Origin: Chryseobacterium viscerum
Lineage (GTDB): Bacteria; Bacteroidota; Bacteroidia; Flavobacteriales; Weeksellaceae
Assembly: GCF_002899945.2 (NCBI RefSeq)
Contig: NZ_PPEG02000010.1
Coordinates: forward strand, 216,611-280,610
DNA: 64,000 nucleotides
Reading direction: 5' to 3'
The position numbers were made by a program, and so were the translations under genes. The notes beneath the pieces were generated by a model that searched no databases, was not told the DNA's origin, and saw nothing but the letters and a program-made list of their open reading frames with translations. Shown here piece by piece: positions 53,603 through 63,131 of the stretch (the stretch's first letter is position 1; every line of letters starts with the position of its first letter).

Positions 53603-56107
53603 ATGATTCCAGAAAGAGTAACCCCTACACAGAAGAATCAGTCTCAGAAAGATAAGTATGGTACGTTTGCATTGTTTGATTTAGAACATTTTTTAAGAAG
53701 AATCCTTAAAAACTGGTACTGGTTTGTATTCATGCTCATCATTGGATATGCCATGTCATGGGTATACAGTAAATATTATGCACAGAATATTTATGCATCA
53801 GACTTGTCATTAAGTACTTCCAGTAAAGCTTCTGAATTTTTACCCACTCAGTCTAATCAGTCTATTAACTTCATTTGGGGAGATACAGGAAACCAGGATG
53901 GGCTTTATCTGAAGAAAATGCTTTTATCCAGATCACATAACGAATTTTTGGTAAAAGAATTAGACCTTTTTGTAAACTATTCTACCAAAGGGCTTATAAA
54001 ATCTACTTATCTGGACAAAGACGATTCACCAGTCTTTCTTCAGATTGATAAAAAACACCTTCAGCAGATCAATTATCCTATTACCCTGATGCCAAAAGGA
54101 GATGGGAATTATGAAGTTGTTTTACCTGAAGAAGGCGAATCGACAAGCTTATATAGCTATGAAGCAGAAGGTTTCCAAAGCATTAACTCATACAACAGAC
54201 CTGCTAATAAAACGATTAAGGTTAACGAATGGTATACCTCTCCTAACCTGAGATTCAGATTGCTTAAGAATCCTATTACTTCTAAAATTAAGCTGGATAA
54301 TATCATCATAAGTCTGAACTCAGTAAACCAGAGTGTAGACGAAATCGTTTCTACAACAGGCGTAGACTTTGATAAAGAAATCAGGTCTATTATGATCATT
54401 ACTAAAAAAGGGTATAACCTTAACAGTACTGTGAATTTTCTTAATAAATCTGTTACAGAGCTGCAAAAAAAGAGACTTGCTGATAAAAATATTGTTAATA
54501 AGAATACAGATATATTTTTAAAAGATAATTTAGGTAAAGTCCGTAAAAAACTTGATTCTAGTGCAAATGTATTAAACTACCTAAAGACTTCAGAAAAGCT
54601 TTACAATATTAAAGATAGAGATGAGAAATCTCTTGAAAAAATAAAAGAACTTGAAGCTAAAAAAGCAGATGTTTTAAGCAAAATCAATTCTTTGAATAAT
54701 ATCAGGAATACGCTTCAGTCTCAGAATTTTGATAAAATGATCGGGACAAATGCTGCAGGTTTTGAAGATGGTGTGTTTTCAGCAACAGTTTCCGAACTTA
54801 AGGCTCTATATGCTAAAAAATCTGAAATGGCTGCTATCTATAAGCCTTCATCAGAACCAATAAGAGAGATCAACAGACTTATTGATGAAGCAAAAATGGG
54901 TTCATCCAATAGTTTGAGAAGCTATTATAACAGATACTATGAGGAGATTAATAAAATAGACCGTGAAGTAGCGGGTGCCAATTCTGATTTAACTTCTTAT
55001 CCTGAAAAAGAAAGAAGATATATGGATGCAGAGAGAGGATATAATATGATTGAAGCTACTTACAACAGTCTTTTGGGAAGACAGGGTGATACTCAGATGA
55101 GAATGGCAACCAATCAATCTGATATTACGGTGATTGACCCGGCTAAGAATTTAGGACAAAGACCAATAGGACCTAATGTGAAGTTGGCAAAGACTGCAAT
55201 TATTTCAGGAATGCTGTTGCTTCCATTATTATTTATCCTGATTGGTGAAGTGCTTGATAGCAAAATCAGAAATATCAAAGAACTGTTAAGTGCAACGAAA
55301 ATTCCTCTTCTTGGGGTGATCGGAAATAACAGCAATGAAAATATGCTTACTGTTCTGGAACAACCAAAATCATCGGTATCTGAAGCCTTCAGGGGAATAA
55401 GAGCCAATATGAGATTTTTGATGGATAATGAAGAGGAAAAAGGAAAGGTCATCCTGATAACATCATCTATTGGAGGGGAAGGAAAAACGTATATTTCAAT
55501 TAATTTGGCATCTGTAATAGGATTAAGTGATAAGAAAACAATCTTATTGGGGATGGACCTTAGAAAGCCAAAAATCTTTGGAGATTTCAAGATTGATAAC
55601 AAATATGGTATTTCAAATTACCTGACAGGGGAAGTAGGAATTGATCAGATTATCAACAAAACAAAGATCCCGAATCTTGATGTTGCCACTTCAGGACCTA
55701 TCCCGCCAAATCCTTCCGAGCTTTTGATGAGTCAGAAAAACATCAAATTTATAGAAGAACTGAAAGAAAAATACGATTTCATTATTATAGACTCTCCGCC
55801 GGTAGGATTGGTAGCAGACTCATATGAATTGATGAAACATTCTGACGCTAATCTTTATGTTGTTCGCCATGAATACACGGAAAAGTATATGCTGAAAATG
55901 ATAACGGAAAAATATCATAACGATGAAATTAATAATTTAGGACTTGTTTATAATGACTATAACACAAAACAAGGGTATGGTTACGGATATGGCTATGGCT
56001 ACGGATATGGCTACGGTTATGGCTATTTTGATGAAGATAAAAATTATAAAGAACCTTTGTTGATCAGGATTCGAAATAAAGTACAGGGATTATTTAATAA
56101 AAAATAA
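53603..56107 (+). CDS. Wzc-like polysaccharide co-polymerase and tyrosine autokinase
   Basis: An 834-residue protein with a Wzz domain between two membrane segments (about 38-58 and 533-553), a long coiled-coil periplasmic part, and a cytoplasmic BY-kinase domain. The latter has Walker A GGEGKT (Lys628), Walker A' LLGMDLRKP and Walker B FIIIDSPP. The tail has nine Gly-Tyr pairs before FDEDKNYK, a target for autophosphorylation. It controls chain length and export of a surface polysaccharide together with the Wza-like protein 2 bases upstream. Confidence 0.92.
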   Translation: MIPERVTPTQKNQSQKDKYGTFALFDLEHFLRRILKNWYWFVFMLIIGYAMSWVYSKYYAQNIYASDLSLSTSSKASEFLPTQSNQSINFIWGDTGNQDGLYLKKMLLSRSHNEFLVKELDLFVNYSTKGLIKSTYLDKDDSPVFLQIDKKHLQQINYPITLMPKGDGNYEVVLPEEGESTSLYSYEAEGFQSINSYNRPANKTIKVNEWYTSPNLRFRLLKNPITSKIKLDNIIISLNSVNQSVDEIVSTTGVDFDKEIRSIMIITKKGYNLNSTVNFLNKSVTELQKKRLADKNIVNKNTDIFLKDNLGKVRKKLDSSANVLNYLKTSEKLYNIKDRDEKSLEKIKELEAKKADVLSKINSLNNIRNTLQSQNFDKMIGTNAAGFEDGVFSATVSELKALYAKKSEMAAIYKPSSEPIREINRLIDEAKMGSSNSLRSYYNRYYEEINKIDREVAGANSDLTSYPEKERRYMDAERGYNMIEATYNSLLGRQGDTQMRMATNQSDITVIDPAKNLGQRPIGPNVKLAKTAIISGMLLLPLLFILIGEVLDSKIRNIKELLSATKIPLLGVIGNNSNENMLTVLEQPKSSVSEAFRGIRANMRFLMDNEEEKGKVILITSSIGGEGKTYISINLASVIGLSDKKTILLGMDLRKPKIFGDFKIDNKYGISNYLTGEVGIDQIINKTKIPNLDVATSGPIPPNPSELLMSQKNIKFIEELKEKYDFIIIDSPPVGLVADSYELMKHSDANLYVVRHEYTEKYMLKMITEKYHNDEINNLGLVYNDYNTKQGYGYGYGYGYGYGYGYGYFDEDKNYKEPLLIRIRNKVQGLFNKK
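55973..56026 (+). repeat. Nine Gly-Tyr codon repeats in the kinase tail
   Basis: A 54-base period-6 array of GGN-TAY codons with varied third bases, so the repeat is kept at protein level. It encodes the tyrosine cluster of the BY-kinase. Confidence 0.9.
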
Positions 56108-56113
56108 AGCATT

Positions 56114-56140
56114 AAACCTCCATTTAATGGGGGTTTTTTT
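56114..56140 (+). terminator. Terminator of the Wzc-like gene
   Basis: AAACCTCCAT / ATGGGGGTTT with a TTA loop and a T-run; one G-T pair. Confidence 0.8.
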
Positions 56141-56270
56141 ATATGTAAGCTATTTTCATTCTATGAAAAAAAGAATATTTTTGCCACTTTGCCGTTTACT
56201 TTATAACAAATTATGTTTTTTTGTTTATTTTTAACTAAACATTAAGATTATCATTAATATAAAAAAGTTT

Positions 56271-56278
56271 TATATTTG
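56271..56278 (+). promoter_or_regulatory. Probable -7 element of the outer-membrane gene cluster
   Basis: TATATTTG 42 bases before the start at 56321. Confidence 0.4.
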
Positions 56279-56320
56279 CAAAAATTAAATTTTAAAATAA
56301 CCATAAATCCATATTCTTTT

Positions 56321-57211
56321 ATGAATAAAAAATTATTGTTTAGCTTCCTTGCCTTCCTTGGAGTGGTAAGTGTTAAAGCACAAAGAAACGAATTGGGAGT
56401 TCGTCTAGGTATGAGTAACCTAGTGGGAGATGTAGGAAGTACGAATTATATTTTACAAAAGCCGTTGGATTTAAACAGAGTGTCAGATTGGGGCATCCCA
56501 TTTTATGGAGGTTTATTATATAGGTTTAATTTTAACCCGCATCAGACCATTCGATTGGATTTAGGATACAACCAGGTTCAGTTCAGTGATAAAGCGGCAA
56601 AAGAGGATTATAGAAGAAATAGAAACTCATACGGAAAAAATAACGTGTATGAGGCGAGTTTAATGTTTGAATATAACTTTTTCCCTGTAAATAATGAGCA
56701 GATCAGCATGCTAAGTCCTTACATCTTCGGTGGTGTTGGTGCTTTGATGTTTGATGCTCCTAAAGCAACCCTGATGAATGACTTCAGAAGAGATGCTGAT
56801 GGGGTGGCACAGGCTCCAATCAATGAATTGGATTTCACGACCAAAACAGATTATTCATTAGGGAAAAAAGTAACAGTGCATATCCCTTTTGGGGTAGGTT
56901 TGAAGTATAAATTCAACCACTCATGGGCTATATTTGCAGAAGCTACGTTCAGATATACATTGACGGATCAGTTGGATCACAGCAAGATCCTTTCCAAAGA
57001 TGTAAAAACGTCTTTTAATGCTGATATTTTGGACCCTGCTACAGGAAGTTCATTATTACAGTCAGGAAATTACTATGCAGTTTCTAAAGAAAGAGAAGCA
57101 GAGTTTATTAAAAAGAGAAATATTGGAGATGGAAGATCTAATGACTGGATGAATACTTTCAGCTTAGGGCTGACATATTCGTTCGGAAGACCTCCATGTT
57201 ATTGTGAATAA
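56321..57211 (+). CDS. DUF6089-type outer-membrane beta-barrel protein
   Basis: A 296-residue protein with signal peptide (about 1-21, ending VKAQ) and alternating beta strands, including a C-terminal aromatic-rich FSLGLTYSFG strand. DUF6089 proteins lie beside uppS and bamA in Flavobacteriia and have OmpA-like barrel features; function is not established. The ATG at 56321 is preferred over TTG at 56276, which is in front of the -7 box spacing. It is the first gene of a string uppS-bamA-ompH-ompH. Confidence 0.82.
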   Translation: MNKKLLFSFLAFLGVVSVKAQRNELGVRLGMSNLVGDVGSTNYILQKPLDLNRVSDWGIPFYGGLLYRFNFNPHQTIRLDLGYNQVQFSDKAAKEDYRRNRNSYGKNNVYEASLMFEYNFFPVNNEQISMLSPYIFGGVGALMFDAPKATLMNDFRRDADGVAQAPINELDFTTKTDYSLGKKVTVHIPFGVGLKYKFNHSWAIFAEATFRYTLTDQLDHSKILSKDVKTSFNADILDPATGSSLLQSGNYYAVSKEREAEFIKKRNIGDGRSNDWMNTFSLGLTYSFGRPPCYCE

Positions 57212-57212
57212 T

Positions 57213-57962
57213 ATGTCGTTGATTAAAGATAAAATAAATTCTGAGAATTTACCAAAACACGTAGCCATCATTATGGATGGTAATGGAAGATGGGCAAAAT
57301 CTCGTGGCGAAGAAAGAACCTTCGGTCACAAAAATGCCATTAATGCAGTTAGAAATGCCATTAATGCTTGTAATGAGATTAATATCCCTTACTTAACATT
57401 GTATACATTCTCTTCAGAAAACTGGAGTCGTCCAAGCGAAGAAGTGAATACCCTTATGAACCTGTTGGTAGAGACCTTACTGCTAGAGGCAGAAGAGATC
57501 TTCAGCAAAGGATTAAGAATGCATGTTATAGGGAATTTGGAAAAACTGCCTACTTTAGTAAAAGAGCAGTTGGAACGTGTGGTAGAACTTACAAAAGAAA
57601 ACACAAAAGGAAACCTTGTATTGGCTATAAGCTACGGCTCACAAAATGAAATTTTGGAAGCGGTAAAAAATATAAGTTCTGATGTAAAAGAAGGAAAAGT
57701 AGAGATAGAAAATATTAACGAAAGTTTATTTGAAAATTATCTTTATACAAAAGATTTTCCTCCTGTAGACTTATTGATCAGAACCAGCGGTGAAATAAGG
57801 ATAAGCAATTTCCTGCTTTGGCAGATCGCTTATGCAGAATTACAGTTTTTAAATGTACTATGGCCGGATTTTTCCAAAGATATTTTCTTTCAATGTATTG
57901 TTGATTATCAAAACAAAGAAAGAAGATATGGTTTAACCGGTGAGCAAGTAAAAGGCCAATAA
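57213..57962 (+). CDS. uppS: Isoprenyl (undecaprenyl) diphosphate synthase
   Basis: A 249-residue cis-prenyltransferase with the first-motif IIMDGNGRWAK (catalytic Asp), HKNAINAVRNAI, and TFSSENWSRP. The C-terminal RTSGEIRISNFLLWQIAYAE is the other diagnostic motif. It makes the C55 lipid carrier for cell-wall and polysaccharide synthesis. The ATG at 57213 overlaps or follows the upstream stop; GTG at 57204 is a longer alternative. Confidence 0.95.
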   Translation: MSLIKDKINSENLPKHVAIIMDGNGRWAKSRGEERTFGHKNAINAVRNAINACNEINIPYLTLYTFSSENWSRPSEEVNTLMNLLVETLLLEAEEIFSKGLRMHVIGNLEKLPTLVKEQLERVVELTKENTKGNLVLAISYGSQNEILEAVKNISSDVKEGKVEIENINESLFENYLYTKDFPPVDLLIRTSGEIRISNFLLWQIAYAELQFLNVLWPDFSKDIFFQCIVDYQNKERRYGLTGEQVKGQ

Positions 57963-57988
57963 AATTTAGAAAAGAAAGACTCGATAAA

Positions 57989-60523
57989 ATGAAGTTTAGA
58001 CTATTACCCATCATTATGTTTGCTGCTTCTGCACATTTTTATGGACAAGTAACTCCAAAGGACAGCACAAAAGTAAATAATGCTGTACACGCAGAAAATG
58101 AGGCAGGCACTTATACGCTTAAAGACATCGTTGTAGATGGGGTAAAGAAATATACACCCGCTCAGATCTTAAGATTTACAGGCCTTACAAAAGGAGAAAG
58201 TGTAGATATTCCAGGACAAAAAATCAGCAATGCTGTTAAAAAACTTTGGGATACTCAATCTTTTTCTGAAGTGGAAGTGTATGTTCAAAGCATTGAAGGA
58301 CAGACGATCGTTCTGAAATTTTACCTGCAGGACCTTAAAGAACTTGGAGAAGTTAAATTCGCAGGGAAAGGAATTGGTAAATCTAAAAGTGAAAAAATGG
58401 CAAAGGATAACAACCTTAAGCCAGGAACTAAAATCACTCAGAACCTAGTTTCAAGCCTTAAAACCAATGTCCCTAAAGACTTTATTAAAAAAGGTTTTGC
58501 GGACGCCAAAATCACTATTCAGGATAAAGTAAATGCAGGAGACCCTGCTTTAGTAGACTGGACAATCAATGTAGAGAAAGGGAAGAGGATTAAAATTGAT
58601 CATATTGAATTTGAAGGAAACGAAAGTGTAACCGATAGAAAACTTAGAAACAAAGCTTTCAAAGAAACAAAACAGAAACGTTTTGGTATCGGGGGTATCT
58701 TGAAATCCTCAAAATTCATTGAAGATAAATATCAGGAAGATAAGCAAGGTCTTATCAGTTATTACAACTCCCTAGGGTATAGAGACGCAAAAATTGTTTC
58801 AGACTCAGTATGGAGAAACAAAAGAAATAACTACGAAATCAATGTAAAACTTAACGAGGGTAAAAAATATTACATCGGTGACGTTACGTTCACAGGTAAT
58901 ACAGTATACGCTACAGAATATTTACAAAGATTATTAGGATATAAGAAAGGAGATATTTACGATGCTGTAGGATTCAACAAAAAAGTAGGAGAAGACGGTG
59001 GTAAAGAAGATGATTCAGATATCAAATCTGTTTACATGAATAATGGTTACCTTTTCTCCAATGTAACACCTGTTGAAAAATCAGTATCAGGAGATGCCGT
59101 AAACCTTGAAGTTAGAATTAATGAAGGAGAACAGGCTACCTGGAATAAAGTAACTTGGCAGGGGAATACAACAACCCATGACCACGTAATTCTTAGAGCA
59201 TTAAGAACAAAACCAGGAGAGCTATTCAAGAAAACGGAAATTAAAAGAACGTATTTCGATTTAGCAGGGATGTCATTCTTTGACCCTCAGCAGATCGGAC
59301 AGGATATTCAGCCAAATCAGCAGGATAACACCGTTGATGTTAATTGGAAGCTTGTAGAAAAAGGATCTTCTCAGGTACAGTTACAGGCAGGTTACGGTGG
59401 TAACAGCTTTATTGGTACCTTAGGATTGACATTTAACAACTTCTCATTAAGGAATTTCCTTAAGTTTAAAGACTTCAAACCAGTACCTCAGGGAGACGGG
59501 CAAACCTTCTCTATTCAGGTTCAGGCAGGACAGTACTTCCAGAACTATGGAGTATCATTTACAGAACCTTGGTTATTTGGGACAAGACCAACAGCCCTTT
59601 CTGTAAGTTTGAACAACTCCAGAGTAAGATATACAGATCAATATGGAGCAGCTCAGAAATTGAACATCTTCTCAGCTTCAGTAGGTTTAAACAGACTATT
59701 GAACTGGCCGGATGATTACTTCTCACTTTATACTGGTTTACAGTTCCAGAAGTATGACTTCAATAACTATCCATTCCAGTTTGGTGATACTACAGAAAAT
59801 AACGGTACAGCCAATAACTTCAGTATCAACCTAGGATTGAGTAGAAACTCAGCAGGTATTGACCCAATCTTCCCAACAACGGGATCCAATATGGAACTTT
59901 CAGCAAAACTGACACCTCCATATTCATTGTTTAAGAAGAAAGATTACTCCACCATGTCTGCAATTGACAAGTACAAGTGGATGGAATTCTATAAAATCAA
60001 GTTTAAAGCAGACGTTTACAATGAGATCATTGGAAAATTGGTCTTGAGATCTTCTGCTGAAATGGGATTCATGGACGGATATAACAGTCAGTTGGGAGCT
60101 CCGCCATTTGAAAGATTCTATATGGGAGGTACAGGTCTTTTCGGAGGTAGATATGACGGTAGAGAATTGATTCCTTTAAGAGGTTATGAAAATGCCACTA
60201 CCAATGGAGGTGAAGCAGAAGATATTACTCAAAAAGGAGGAGGTACAATCTACAACAGATTCACATTAGAATTAAGATACCCAATCTCAATGAGCCAGAC
60301 TGCAAAAATCTATGCATTGACATTTGCTGAAGGAGGTAACGTATGGAACACATGGAGTTCTTACAGCCCATTCCAGTTGAAAAGATCAGTCGGGATTGGA
60401 GTAAGAGTTTATATGGGAGCATTTGGATTGATCGGATTCGACTTTGCACTTGGTCTGGATAAAACATTATCAGGTGATAAGTCCGGATGGAGAAACCACT
60501 TCTTGATGAACCAAACACTATAA
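57989..60523 (+). CDS. bamA: Outer membrane protein assembly factor BamA
   Basis: An 844-residue Omp85 protein with signal peptide, five POTRA domains (about 45-440) and a C-terminal 16-strand barrel (about 450-844). The barrel shows the conserved VRGY-like segment as PLRGYENATTNGGEAED. It inserts beta-barrel proteins into the outer membrane. It lies 26 bases after uppS, and the two OmpH-like chaperone genes follow, as expected for the Bam cluster. Confidence 0.95.
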   Translation: MKFRLLPIIMFAASAHFYGQVTPKDSTKVNNAVHAENEAGTYTLKDIVVDGVKKYTPAQILRFTGLTKGESVDIPGQKISNAVKKLWDTQSFSEVEVYVQSIEGQTIVLKFYLQDLKELGEVKFAGKGIGKSKSEKMAKDNNLKPGTKITQNLVSSLKTNVPKDFIKKGFADAKITIQDKVNAGDPALVDWTINVEKGKRIKIDHIEFEGNESVTDRKLRNKAFKETKQKRFGIGGILKSSKFIEDKYQEDKQGLISYYNSLGYRDAKIVSDSVWRNKRNNYEINVKLNEGKKYYIGDVTFTGNTVYATEYLQRLLGYKKGDIYDAVGFNKKVGEDGGKEDDSDIKSVYMNNGYLFSNVTPVEKSVSGDAVNLEVRINEGEQATWNKVTWQGNTTTHDHVILRALRTKPGELFKKTEIKRTYFDLAGMSFFDPQQIGQDIQPNQQDNTVDVNWKLVEKGSSQVQLQAGYGGNSFIGTLGLTFNNFSLRNFLKFKDFKPVPQGDGQTFSIQVQAGQYFQNYGVSFTEPWLFGTRPTALSVSLNNSRVRYTDQYGAAQKLNIFSASVGLNRLLNWPDDYFSLYTGLQFQKYDFNNYPFQFGDTTENNGTANNFSINLGLSRNSAGIDPIFPTTGSNMELSAKLTPPYSLFKKKDYSTMSAIDKYKWMEFYKIKFKADVYNEIIGKLVLRSSAEMGFMDGYNSQLGAPPFERFYMGGTGLFGGRYDGRELIPLRGYENATTNGGEAEDITQKGGGTIYNRFTLELRYPISMSQTAKIYALTFAEGGNVWNTWSSYSPFQLKRSVGIGVRVYMGAFGLIGFDFALGLDKTLSGDKSGWRNHFLMNQTL

Positions 60524-60531
60524 TTAGAAAT

Positions 60532-61086
60532 ATGAAGCACTTTAAAATAATTTTCACATTCGCATTACTTTTGCTTTTTGGGTTTAATAATGCCCAAAAG
60601 ATAGGAGTAGTGGATACTAATGAAATTTTGAATAAATTACCTCAGTATAAAGAAGCGGAAGCAAGACTGAATTCTCAGATTGATACCTGGGAGTCAGAAC
60701 TTCAAAGCCTTCAGTCTGAATATGAAAGAAAAAAAGCTGCTTTTGAAAGTGAAAAAGTTTTATTAATAGGGGATCAGCTTAAGCTTAGAGAAAAAGAAGT
60801 TGTAGACCTTGATAAAAATATTAAAACCACAACAAGCTTACGTTTTGGGGCTAATGGTGAAATTACAAAACTGAGAACAAATCTGGTTTTACCTTTTCAG
60901 GATCAGATCTGGGGAGCTATCAAAACGATGTCTGAAAAAAATGGATTGGGCATAGTTCTTGATAAAAGCAATAACATTAGTGTTATTTTCCTTCAGTCAA
61001 AATATGATTACACCGAGAAAGTATTATCTATTCTGCTAAAAGGAACAGATAAGAAGGAAAAAACAAATAGCAAAAGCAAAAAATAA
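60532..61086 (+). CDS. OmpH/Skp-family periplasmic chaperone
   Basis: A 184-residue protein with signal peptide (MKHFKIIFTFALLLLFGFNNAQ) and a long coiled coil (about 45-110), typical of Skp/OmpH chaperones that guide unfolded barrel proteins to BamA. ATG at 60532 is preferred over the in-frame start at 60487 inside bamA. The C-terminus has a Lys-rich end. It is paired with a second family member downstream. Confidence 0.9.
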   Translation: MKHFKIIFTFALLLLFGFNNAQKIGVVDTNEILNKLPQYKEAEARLNSQIDTWESELQSLQSEYERKKAAFESEKVLLIGDQLKLREKEVVDLDKNIKTTTSLRFGANGEITKLRTNLVLPFQDQIWGAIKTMSEKNGLGIVLDKSNNISVIFLQSKYDYTEKVLSILLKGTDKKEKTNSKSKK

Positions 61087-61152
61087 TTATTTAAATTAAC
61101 TTTTGCTATATTTTAAAATCTAAAAACAAATTAAATTATTTATTTACCAGTT

Positions 61153-61656
61153 ATGAAAAAATTAAGTGTATTATTTGCAGCAGTAATGATGGTTGTATCT
61201 GTAGGTATGGCAAAAGCTCAAAAAATTGCTACTTTAGATGTAATGGGAGTTCTTAACGCTATGCCGGAGAAAAAGAAAGCAGATGCTGATCTTAAAACAT
61301 TCTTAGATACTAAACAAGCTGAGATTAAGAAAAAAGCTGACGCAGCTCAAACTAAATATCAGCAATATCAGACAGAAGCACCAAAAAAGACAGCTGACGA
61401 AAACAAAGCTAGAGAAGAAGAGATGAAAAAATTAGCTGAAGAAATTCAGCAAATGCAAGACAAAGCTCAAAAAGATCTACAAGCTAAACAAGATGTAGCT
61501 TTCGGACCAGTTGAGAAGAAATTGAATGAGGCAGTAGAAAAAGTAGCTAAAGCTAACGGATACGATTATATTATGGATGCAAATTCAACAGCATTCCTTT
61601 ATAAAGCAGGACCAGACGCTACTCCAGCTGTGAAGAAAGAACTAGGAGTTCAATAA
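61153..61656 (+). CDS. Second OmpH/Skp-family periplasmic chaperone
   Basis: A 167-residue protein with signal peptide (about 1-22) and a Lys/Ala/Gln-rich coiled coil (about 45-115). The start of the mature part (QKIATLDVMGVLNAMPE) and the end (YDYIMDANSTAFLY) match the OmpH pattern. It is a paralogue of the gene at 60532; the two may differ in client range or expression level. A clear terminator follows. Confidence 0.92.
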   Translation: MKKLSVLFAAVMMVVSVGMAKAQKIATLDVMGVLNAMPEKKKADADLKTFLDTKQAEIKKKADAAQTKYQQYQTEAPKKTADENKAREEEMKKLAEEIQQMQDKAQKDLQAKQDVAFGPVEKKLNEAVEKVAKANGYDYIMDANSTAFLYKAGPDATPAVKKELGVQ

Positions 61657-61687
61657 TTTCAGCAAATTAACAAAGATTTATAAAACT

Positions 61688-61715
61688 AACCACCTCTTTT
61701 AGAGGTGGTTTTTTT
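61688..61715 (+). terminator. Terminator after the OmpH genes
   Basis: AACCACCTCT / AGAGGTGGTT with a TTT loop and a T-run. It ends the bamA cluster. A TATTTTTG at 61715-61722 may be the -7 box of the next gene. Confidence 0.88.
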
Positions 61716-61726
61716 ATTTTTGCGGA

Positions 61727-62212
61727 ATGGAAAAAGAAGTATCAACTACGGTTAAAGTTAGGTTTAGTGACTGCGATCCGATCGGACATTTGAATAATGT
61801 AAAATATCTTGATTATATGTTCAATGCCAGAGAAGATCATGTAGAAACATTTTATGGATTTACCTATGAAGAATATACCAAAAAAACCGGCTGTACCTGG
61901 ATTGCCATTCAAAATGAAATAGCATACTTAAAAGAAGTAAGATACAACACACAAGTGGTCATCAGCAGCAAGACCATAGAAGTGCAGGATAGAACTGCTA
62001 AAGTTGAAATTCTGATGAAGAGCCTGGATGAAAAGACAATTCATGCCGTACTTTGGGTGACCGTTATTTATTTTAATGTTAAAACCAGAAAATCTGAAGT
62101 TCATCCCGAAGAGATCAAAGAACTCTTTGATAAATTTTATGTAGATTTAATACAGAAAGACTACCAGTCAAGAGTAAAGTTTTTAAGAACTCAGAATGCG
62201 AAAAATTCTTAG
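61727..62212 (+). CDS. Acyl-CoA thioesterase, hotdog 4HBT type
   Basis: A 161-residue hotdog protein with the 4HBT signature VRFSDCDPIGHLNNVKYLDYMFNAREDH, including the catalytic Asp in CDPIGHLNN. It hydrolyses acyl-CoA or acyl-ACP esters in the cytoplasm. It lies alone between the bamA cluster and the rhamnose gene, with its own likely promoter. It is not closely similar to the pigment-locus thioesterase. Confidence 0.88.
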   Translation: MEKEVSTTVKVRFSDCDPIGHLNNVKYLDYMFNAREDHVETFYGFTYEEYTKKTGCTWIAIQNEIAYLKEVRYNTQVVISSKTIEVQDRTAKVEILMKSLDEKTIHAVLWVTVIYFNVKTRKSEVHPEEIKELFDKFYVDLIQKDYQSRVKFLRTQNAKNS

Positions 62213-62260
62213 TCAACAGTTCTTATCAAACATACCAACTTAAAAATTAATAATAGATAA

Positions 62261-63124
62261 ATGAAAAAAATAGCAGTAATAGGAAGTAACGGACAATTGG
62301 GAAACTGCATTAGAAAAATAGCGCCTGACTTTGAACATCAATATGAATTCTTATTTACAGACTCATCCACTTTAGATGTTACAAATGAAGAACAGGTAAA
62401 CGATTTCTTCTATGATAATAAACCCGATTACTGCATCAATGCTTCTGCATATACCGCAGTGGATCTGGCAGAAACTGATAAAGAAAAAGCTTTTGCCATC
62501 AATGCAGATGGAGTAGCTCATCTTGCTCAGGCATGTGTAGAATGCAAATCTACTCTGATTCATGTTTCTACTGACTACGTTTTTGATGGAAGTACGAATC
62601 TTCCCTATTCTGAAGATGATTTTACCAATCCAATAGGCGTATATGGTGAATCAAAAAGAAAAGGAGAAGAACTTGCTTTAGAAATCAATCCTAAAACCAT
62701 TATACTAAGAACTTCCTGGCTGTATTCTGAATTCAATAAAAACTTTGTGAAGACAATGCTGAATTTGTTCTCTCAGAAAAAAGAATTGGGAATCGTTGCC
62801 GATCAGTTTGGGCAGCCAACTAATGCAACCGATCTTGCAGAAGCAATCCTAGCAATCATTGAAGCCCCAAACAAAACCTATGGGATTTTCCACTTCTCAA
62901 ACTATCCGGAAACAACATGGTTTGAATTTGCCAAAAAAATTGCTGAATTTTCAAAATCCTCAGTAAAACTAAATCCGTTAACAACCGAACAGTATCCAAC
63001 TCCTGCCAAAAGACCCGTGAGAAGTACAATGTCTTTGGATAAAATAGAAGAGACCTATAAAATTGAACCCAAACATTGGGAAAATAGTCTTGAAGAATGT
63101 GTTGATGTACTTTCACAACAATAA
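62261..63124 (+). CDS. rfbD: dTDP-4-dehydrorhamnose reductase
   Basis: A 287-residue extended short-chain dehydrogenase of the RmlD type. It has the NADPH-binding GSNGQLG motif, VSTDYVFDG, and the catalytic Tyr/Lys pair in YGESKRKGE. It performs the last step of dTDP-L-rhamnose synthesis. The other rml genes are not in the window. It suits the surface polysaccharide genes upstream, but is separated from them by the bamA cluster. Confidence 0.92.
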   Translation: MKKIAVIGSNGQLGNCIRKIAPDFEHQYEFLFTDSSTLDVTNEEQVNDFFYDNKPDYCINASAYTAVDLAETDKEKAFAINADGVAHLAQACVECKSTLIHVSTDYVFDGSTNLPYSEDDFTNPIGVYGESKRKGEELALEINPKTIILRTSWLYSEFNKNFVKTMLNLFSQKKELGIVADQFGQPTNATDLAEAILAIIEAPNKTYGIFHFSNYPETTWFEFAKKIAEFSKSSVKLNPLTTEQYPTPAKRPVRSTMSLDKIEETYKIEPKHWENSLEECVDVLSQQ

Positions 63125-63131
63125 TATATAT

